This document shows positions 7,451 to 11,583 of a stretch of 11,583 bases of DNA, one piece after another. Below the pieces are notes generated by a model. The model searched no databases. It had not been told where the DNA came from and was given only the letters and a program-made list of their open reading frames with translations. A program made the position numbers and the translations under genes. The number at the start of each line of letters is the position of its first letter. Position 1 is the stretch's first letter. The DNA comes from Bacillota bacterium. Lineage in GTDB: Bacteria; Bacillota; Clostridia; Peptostreptococcales; Anaerovoracaceae. The stretch is taken from NCBI GenBank assembly GCA_016282655.1, contig JAEELK010000194.1:1-11583 (forward strand), given 5' to 3'.

Positions 7451-7813
7451 TCAATCCAGGCAGTAGTAATTCAGCGCCTTGTCCAGAAACTGAGCGGCGC
7501 CCGGCTCGATCTTATCATACATGGCAAGCATGCGGGGATCGTCAAGATAAGAGCGGACCATGTCTTTGTGTCCCTGATAACTGTAGGTGCCTTCCGGCAG
7601 GAAATAGATGAGCCAGCGGCGGTGCAGCAGCACGGCGTCCTGGGAGATCTGCGCGTCCAGGTCGTTCGTCTTCGTGGCGAGACGCAGCGCGTCCTCCATG
7701 CGCTTCTGCATGATGAGGACCTCGTCCCATTCGTCGTCGGACATGGTGCCCGGGCGGAAATAGGACATGTTCAAAGCCAGCTCTTCCTGTTTTACTTTGG
7801 GGATCAAATCCAT
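7451..7813 (-). CDS. Small TipAS-like domain protein
   Basis: A 120-residue soluble, acidic protein without signal or membrane segments. The C-terminal half (LLHRRWLIYFLPEGTYSY, then HKDMVRSYLDDPRMLAMYDK, then GAAQFLDKALNYY) resembles the ligand-binding TipAS domain found at the C-terminus of the MerR-family regulator TipA: a helical bundle with the pattern H-x3-Y, hxxhaxxYxxDpRF, YDxxxpGaxxFLxxAixxY. The MerR DNA-binding half is absent, so this is a stand-alone sensor or binding module. GGGAGG at 7822-7827, 8 nt before the ATG, supports the start. It is the first gene of the leftward sel run and divergent from the hydrogenase unit. TipAS domains bind thiopeptides or other ligands; the ligand here is unknown. 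The family call rests on recalled motifs. Confidence 0.7.
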   Translation of the reverse strand: MDLIPKVKQEELALNMSYFRPGTMSDDEWDEVLIMQKRMEDALRLATKTNDLDAQISQDAVLLHRRWLIYFLPEGTYSYQGHKDMVRSYLDDPRMLAMYDKIEPGAAQFLDKALNYYCLD

Positions 7814-7846
7814 TTTCTTCTCCTCCCGACAGAAAAGCCAATGAAA

Positions 7847-7875
7847 AACATAAATTACATTATAGTTTACATCAA
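7847..7875 (-). promoter_or_regulatory. Candidate leftward promoter for the TipAS-like gene and sel operon
   Basis: TTGATG (7875-7870), a 17-nt spacer and TATGTT (7852-7847) form a fair promoter, with four of six consensus matches in each box, about 33 nt before the ATG at 7813. A perfect TATAAT (7864-7859) lies within the spacer and could be the -10 of an alternative promoter, but I see no good -35 at the right distance for it. Either way transcription would start just before the TipAS-like ribosome binding site. Confidence 0.45.
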
Positions 7876-7973
7876 TTCTTCCCCGCTGTCGATTGTTTCT
7901 GTAGATCCGGTGTCCGCAGCCGCTTTCCCCACCTCCGGAAGCGGGCCTTCCGCCACCGCGAAATGCTTTTCAG

Positions 7974-7993
7974 TATTTTCAGAAAATATTTTC
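7974..7993. promoter_or_regulatory. Overlapping palindromes, candidate operator
   Basis: TATTTTC-A-GAAAATA (7974-7988) is a perfect 7-1-7 palindrome. It shares its right arm with the perfect 12-bp palindrome GAAAATATTTTC (7982-7993), giving three alternating ATTTTC/GAAAAT half-sites. It lies between the divergent promoters, about 110-130 bp from each. The shape suits a dimeric regulator, but the protein is unknown and AT-rich palindromes can occur by chance. Confidence 0.4.
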
Positions 7994-8099
7994 TCCCTCA
8001 AACAACAGCCTAGATTGTATTCAATTCGTATCGGAATGTTCTGAAAGTTGCGATTATTTATCATAGATTTCTTTTATAGTTGTTTTTTTCCGGCGCATA

Positions 8100-8128
8100 T
8101 TGTTCCCATTTACAGAAAATTCTATAAT
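8100..8128 (+). promoter_or_regulatory. Rightward promoter for the hydrogenase unit
   Basis: TTGTTC (8100-8105), 17 nt, then TATAAT (8123-8128). The -10 is perfect and the -35 matches at its first three positions. A start near 8135 gives a leader of about 64 nt before the ATG at 8199, containing a 6-bp hairpin TCCGGC/GCCGGA (8142-8160, 7-nt loop). Confidence 0.65.
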
Positions 8129-8198
8129 AGCGACAAATAGATCCGGCGATCCTTGCCGGAACGCTGCTGCAATCGTTAAGTATAAGGAGTGAATTGGC

Positions 8199-10049
8199 AT
8201 GAGTAGAATGGAACTCAAGTCCGACGACAAATCTTTGATGGTCGTCGACGGACTGCTCAAGGACGTGGAGCGTCGTGTAGCCGCCTGCCCCACCGGCACC
8301 TGCCCGGTCGACGTGGCCGCTGCCTTCCTTCGCGTCTGCCGCGCACAGACCTGCGGCAAATGCAGCCCCTGCAGAGTAGGTCTCGGCCAGATGGAAAACC
8401 TGATGGACGACATCCTCGACAAGAAGGGCAACATCAGCGACGCTACCCTGGACGTACTCAAAACCACCGCAGAGACCATCCGCGACACCGCGGACTGCGC
8501 CATCGGCATCACCGCCGCGCAGCTGGTCCTGAACAGCCTGGAAGGATTCGACAAAGACTACAAATCCCATATCGCTAAGGGCGTCTGCGACAATTCCATC
8601 AAGGAATTCTACGAGCCGGTCCCCTGCCGCGGCTTCTGCCCCGCGGACGTAGACATCCCCGGCTACATCGCGCTGGTCGGCGCCGGCCGCTACGAAGACG
8701 CGGTCAAGCTGATCCGCAAGGACAACCCCTTCCCCTCCATCTGCGCCCTCATCTGCGAGCATCCCTGCGAAAAGCGCTGCCGCCGCAGCATGATCGACGC
8801 CCCGCTGAACATCCGCGGCATCAAGCGTTTCGCCACCGACAACGCCGGCAGAGTGAGCCCGCCGACTCCGGCAGCCCCCACCGGCAAGAAAGTCGCCATC
8901 ATCGGCGGCGGCCCCAGCGGTCTGACCGCGGCCTACTTCCTGGCCCTCATGGGACACTCCGTCACCGTCTATGAGAACCGCAAGGCGCTGGGCGGCATGC
9001 TCCGCTACGGCATCCCGAACTACAGACTGCCCAAGAGCCGTCTGGACGCGGAGATCGAAGACATCCTCTCCCTGGGCATCCAGGTCCACCTGAACACCAA
9101 CGTCGCCAACGACGCCGCGGCCATCCAGAAGCTCAGAAATCAGTATGACGCTCTGTACATCGCCGTGGGCGCGCACACCTTCGCCACCCTGGGCATCGAG
9201 AACGAAGGCGCCAAGGGCGTCATCCCCGCCGTCTACATGCTGAGAGACATCGGCGACGGCGAGATGCCTTCCTTCAAGGGCAAGAAGATCTGCGTCATCG
9301 GCGGCGGCAACGTCGCCATGGACGTCGCCCGTACCGCCAGACGTCTGGGCGCCATGAAGGTCAGCATCGTCTATAGAAGAAGAAAAGCGGATATGACCGC
9401 TCTGCCCGAAGAAGTGGAAGGCGCCATCGCCGAAGGCTGCGAAGTCCTCGAGCTGAAGAGCCCCTCCCGCATCGAAGTGGATGAGAACGGCAACGTCAAG
9501 GGCCTCTGGGTCAAGCCTCAGATGGTCGGCACCATCAAGAAGGGCCGTCCGGCCCCCGTGGACGCCGAGGGCGAAGAAGAACGCATCGCCTGCGACTACA
9601 TCCTTTCCGCCATCGGCCAGAAGGTCGAGATCGGCCCCTATGAAGAGCTGGGCGTCGCCACCAGACGCGGCGTGCTCGCTGCCGGCAGAGACCTGAGCCT
9701 GGGCAAGATGGAAGGCGTCTTCGCCGGCGGCGACTGCGTCACCGGCCCCGCCACCGTCATCAAAGCCGTCGCAGCCGGCAAGGCCGCGGCCGCCAACATC
9801 GACGAATATCTGGGCTTCCACCACGAGATCAGCGTGGACGTCAACATCCCGCAGCCCAGAAACGAAGACAAATCCGCAACCGGCCGTGTCCAGATGAAAG
9901 AGCGCGCCGCCTCTTCCCGCGGCAGCGACTTCGAGGAAATGGAAATCGGCATGACCAGAGCGGAGTGTTCTCAGGAATGCTCCAGATGCCTGCGCTGCGA
10001 TCACTTCGGCATGGGCTCCTTCAGAGGAGGTAGAATCGAGAAATGGTAA
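8199..10049 (+). CDS. NAD(P)H oxidoreductase: NuoF-like 4Fe-4S domain fused to a GltD/NfnB-like flavoprotein
   Basis: A 616-residue cytoplasmic electron-transfer subunit. Residues about 35-110 resemble the C-terminal 4Fe-4S domain of NuoF/HydB, with TCGKCSPCRVG (Cys52, 55, 58) and Cys100. Residues about 125-215 match the dihydropyrimidine dehydrogenase/GltD-type domain with two Fe-S clusters (Cys143, 147 in PCRGFCPADVDIP; Cys182, 186, 190, 194). An FAD Rossmann motif VAIIGGGPSGL starts near 232. A second dinucleotide motif CVIGGGNVAMDVA (365-377) precedes basic VYRRRK (391-396), typical of NADPH-using members. The C-terminus has a Cys-rich ECSQECSRCLRCD stretch. The FMN/NADH-binding part of NuoF is absent. 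AAGGAG lies 8 nt before the ATG. It overlaps the hydrogenase gene by 7 nt, so the two products probably form a complex. It could be annotated as glutamate synthase small subunit, but no large subunit is nearby. NADPH preference is inferred. Confidence 0.9.
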   Translation: MSRMELKSDDKSLMVVDGLLKDVERRVAACPTGTCPVDVAAAFLRVCRAQTCGKCSPCRVGLGQMENLMDDILDKKGNISDATLDVLKTTAETIRDTADCAIGITAAQLVLNSLEGFDKDYKSHIAKGVCDNSIKEFYEPVPCRGFCPADVDIPGYIALVGAGRYEDAVKLIRKDNPFPSICALICEHPCEKRCRRSMIDAPLNIRGIKRFATDNAGRVSPPTPAAPTGKKVAIIGGGPSGLTAAYFLALMGHSVTVYENRKALGGMLRYGIPNYRLPKSRLDAEIEDILSLGIQVHLNTNVANDAAAIQKLRNQYDALYIAVGAHTFATLGIENEGAKGVIPAVYMLRDIGDGEMPSFKGKKICVIGGGNVAMDVARTARRLGAMKVSIVYRRRKADMTALPEEVEGAIAEGCEVLELKSPSRIEVDENGNVKGLWVKPQMVGTIKKGRPAPVDAEGEEERIACDYILSAIGQKVEIGPYEELGVATRRGVLAAGRDLSLGKMEGVFAGGDCVTGPATVIKAVAAGKAAAANIDEYLGFHHEISVDVNIPQPRNEDKSATGRVQMKERAASSRGSDFEEMEIGMTRAECSQECSRCLRCDHFGMGSFRGGRIEKW

Positions 10050-11583
10050 CGTTGAAGATCGACGGACAGGAAGTCCGTGTTCCCGAGGGAACGACTATTT
10101 TAAAAGCTGCCGCAAAACTCGGCATCGATATCCCCCATCTCTGCTATCTGGAAGGCATCAATGAGATCGGCGCCTGCCGCGTCTGCGTGGTCGAGAACGT
10201 CGGCACCCAGAAGCTGCTGGCCTCCTGCAACACGGCGGTCGAGGAAGGCATGAACATCCTCACCAACAGCCCCCGTGTCCGCATCGCCCGCATCACCAAC
10301 GTCAAGCTGCTGCTCTCCGAGCACGACTGCCGCTGCGCCACCTGCGTCCGCAGCGGAAACTGCACCCTGCAGACCCTGGCCAACGACCTCGGCATCCTGG
10401 ATATCCCCTATCACAGACAGCCCGAGGAGAACAGCTGGAATCCGCGCCTGCCGCTGATCAAGGACTCCTCCAAGTGCATCAAGTGCATGCGCTGCGTCCA
10501 GTTCTGCGACAAGGTGCAGGGCCTCGGCGTCTGGGACGTCATCGGTTCCGGCAGCCACACCACCGTCGGCGTCAAGGATGCCGTCGACCTGCAGGATGCC
10601 CACTGCGCCATGTGCGGCCAGTGCATCACCCACTGCCCCGTCGGCGCCCTCCGCGAGAGAGACGACACCGAGAAGGTCTACCAGGCTCTGGCCGATCCGG
10701 ACGTGGTCACCGTCGTTCAGGTGGCTCCGGCCGTCCGCGCTGCCTGGGGCGAAGGCATCGGCCTCTCCTCCAAGCGCGCCACCCTCGGCAAGATGGTCGA
10801 CAGCCTGAAGCGCATGGGCTTCGACTACATCTTCGACACCAACTACAGCGCCGACCTGACCATCATGGAAGAAGGCAGCGAGTTCCTCCACAGATTCACC
10901 CACAAGGATGATTATCAGTGGCCGATGTTCACCTCCTGCTGCCCCGGCTGGGTCCGCTTCCTGAAGCTCGAGTACCCCGACATGGTGCCGCAGCTCTCCA
11001 CCGCCAAGTCTCCGCAGCAGATGTTCGGCTCCATGATCAAGACCTTCGTGGCCCAGAAGATCGGCGTAGATCCCAAGAAGATCTTCTCCATCTCCATCAT
11101 GCCCTGCACCGCCAAGAAGTACGAGTGCGGCGTTGAGGAAGTCAACGATGCCGGCATCGGCTCCGACGTCGACGTGGTCCTCACCACCCGTGAGATCACC
11201 CGCATGATGCGCGCCACCAACGTGGATCCGAACACCCTGAAGGAAGAGCCCTTCAGCGACATCTTCGGCGAAGGTTCCGGCGCGGCCGTCATCTTCGGCG
11301 CCACCGGCGGCGTCATGGAAGCGGCTCTGAGAAGCGCCTACTTCCTCCTCACCAAGACCAACCCCGATCCGGATGCCTTCAAGGACGTCCGCGGTCTGGA
11401 CGGCTGGAAGGAAGCCAAGTTCGAAGTGGCCGGCGCCACCGTGCGCGTGGCCATCACCAGCGGCCTGGGCAACACCCGCAAGCTCATCGAAGCCATTCGC
11501 CGCGGCGAAGTCTACTACGATTTCGTGGAAGTCATGGCCTGCCCCGGCGGCTGCGCCGGCGGCGGCGGACAGCCCATCCACGA
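10043..11583 (+). CDS. [FeFe] hydrogenase, CpI-like catalytic subunit (partial, C-terminus beyond right edge)
   Basis: Catalyses reversible H2 oxidation/proton reduction at the H-cluster. 513 codons are visible. Residues 1-75 are a 2Fe-2S ferredoxin domain (Cys34, 45, 48, 62). His94, Cys98, 101 and 107 form the His-Cys3 4Fe-4S site. Two more 4Fe-4S motifs follow (Cys145/148/151/155 and Cys188/191/194/198). All three H-cluster motifs are present: TSCCPGW (Cys299/300), MPCTAKKYE (Cys355) and EVMACPGGCAGGGGQP (Cys500, Cys504). Positions match the Clostridium pasteurianum enzyme CpI almost residue for residue, so it is a full M3-type group A enzyme. The ATG overlaps the preceding stop (ATGGTAA), with AGGAGG at 10025-10030, about 12 nt upstream. 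There is no signal peptide, so it is cytoplasmic. The missing end should be about 60 residues. The GltD-like partner suggests NAD(P)H-linked rather than ferredoxin-only function. Confidence 0.95.
   Translation, partial: MVTLKIDGQEVRVPEGTTILKAAAKLGIDIPHLCYLEGINEIGACRVCVVENVGTQKLLASCNTAVEEGMNILTNSPRVRIARITNVKLLLSEHDCRCATCVRSGNCTLQTLANDLGILDIPYHRQPEENSWNPRLPLIKDSSKCIKCMRCVQFCDKVQGLGVWDVIGSGSHTTVGVKDAVDLQDAHCAMCGQCITHCPVGALRERDDTEKVYQALADPDVVTVVQVAPAVRAAWGEGIGLSSKRATLGKMVDSLKRMGFDYIFDTNYSADLTIMEEGSEFLHRFTHKDDYQWPMFTSCCPGWVRFLKLEYPDMVPQLSTAKSPQQMFGSMIKTFVAQKIGVDPKKIFSISIMPCTAKKYECGVEEVNDAGIGSDVDVVLTTREITRMMRATNVDPNTLKEEPFSDIFGEGSGAAVIFGATGGVMEAALRSAYFLLTKTNPDPDAFKDVRGLDGWKEAKFEVAGATVRVAITSGLGNTRKLIEAIRRGEVYYDFVEVMACPGGCAGGGGQPIH

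Larger units (their letters stand above)
7814..8198. other. Divergent intergenic region between sel and hydrogenase units
   Basis: This 385-bp stretch is AT-richer than the flanking genes and has no convincing gene. It contains a leftward candidate promoter (7847-7875), a GC-rich 6-bp inverted repeat CGGAAG/CTTCCG (7936-7952), overlapping palindromes (7974-7993), a T7 run (8083-8089), a rightward promoter (8100-8128) and a small leader hairpin (8142-8160). The only sizeable leftward ORF (8064-7867) lacks a ribosome binding site. Confidence 0.75.

Noticed and set aside
7374..7454. 27-residue N-terminal extension of SelB
   Set aside because: The internal ATG at 7373 has a GGAGG site and gives the standard SelB N-terminus; the extension is encoded by the hairpin region.
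7867..8064. 65-codon leftward ORF in the divergent intergenic region
   Set aside because: No Shine-Dalgarno before its ATG, no recognisable family, and it runs through the regulatory palindromes up to the candidate leftward promoter.
8083..8089. T7 run as an intrinsic terminator
   Set aside because: No stem-loop immediately precedes it and no rightward gene ends before it.
8142..8160. Leader hairpin as a riboswitch or terminator for the hydrogenase unit
   Set aside because: Only a 6-bp stem with a 7-nt loop, no T-run after it and no known riboswitch motif; it is noted only as part of the leader.
8061..10004. 647-codon open frame on the minus strand opposite the flavoprotein gene
   Set aside because: The sense frame has complete Fe-S, FAD and NAD(P) motifs. 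The antisense product is low-complexity (Gly/Ala/Asp/Val) and arises from the strong C/G third-position bias.
10100..11581. 493-codon open frame on the minus strand opposite the hydrogenase
   Set aside because: Mirror frame of a gene with all H-cluster motifs; composition is Gly/Ala/Asp/His-rich with no recognisable domain.

Overview
The window looks like chromosome from a GC-rich (about 60% by eye) anaerobic bacterium, most likely a member of Clostridia/Bacillota. The reasons are strong GGAGG-type ribosome binding sites, a bacterial-type selenocysteine machinery with a selenocysteine-containing SelD, a CpI-type [FeFe] hydrogenase, and a GltD-like flavoprotein rich in Fe-S motifs. I cannot assign a genus. 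All genes are recognisable families. There is no mobile element, CRISPR array or rRNA.

Region 1 (1-7813, minus strand, read right to left) is a nearly complete selenocysteine (Sec) synthesis and insertion locus. The order of transcription is: a small TipAS-like protein (7813-7451), selB (7373-5460), selD (5421-4390), selC/tRNA-Sec with anticodon UCA (4345-4249), selA (4223-2817), a LysR regulator (2810-1851), a CsdB-like class V PLP enzyme (1851-694), and a NifS/IscS-like cysteine desulfurase running off the left edge (689-1). Spacings of -1 to about 80 nt suggest one operon. The two desulfurases can supply sulfide or selenide, SelD makes selenophosphate, SelA converts Ser-tRNA-Sec to Sec-tRNA-Sec, and SelB delivers it at UGA codons.

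SelD is itself a selenoprotein. Its real start (5421) lies upstream of an in-frame UGA (5388-5386) at the catalytic position. A perfect hairpin begins 12 nt after that UGA and fits a bacterial SECIS element. A simple gene caller truncates the gene at a downstream GTG. A fully consensus sigma-70-type promoter (TTGACA, 17 nt, TATAAT) overlaps the last selD codons and points at selC, so the tRNA and perhaps selA onward can be transcribed independently.

Region 2 (7814-8198) is a 385-bp AT-richer divergent intergenic region. It holds a rightward promoter, a candidate leftward promoter and a pair of overlapping palindromes that could be an operator.

Region 3 (8199-11583, plus strand) is a translationally coupled two-gene unit. 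The first gene encodes a 616-residue NAD(P)H-type flavoprotein, a NuoF-like 4Fe-4S domain fused to a GltD/NfnB-like oxidoreductase. The second encodes an [FeFe] hydrogenase with complete H-cluster motifs, cut off by the right edge just after the third motif. Together they probably couple NAD(P)H and H2. The link to the selenium locus is only by position: Sec-containing formate dehydrogenases or hydrogenases are the usual clients of such loci, but none is visible here.
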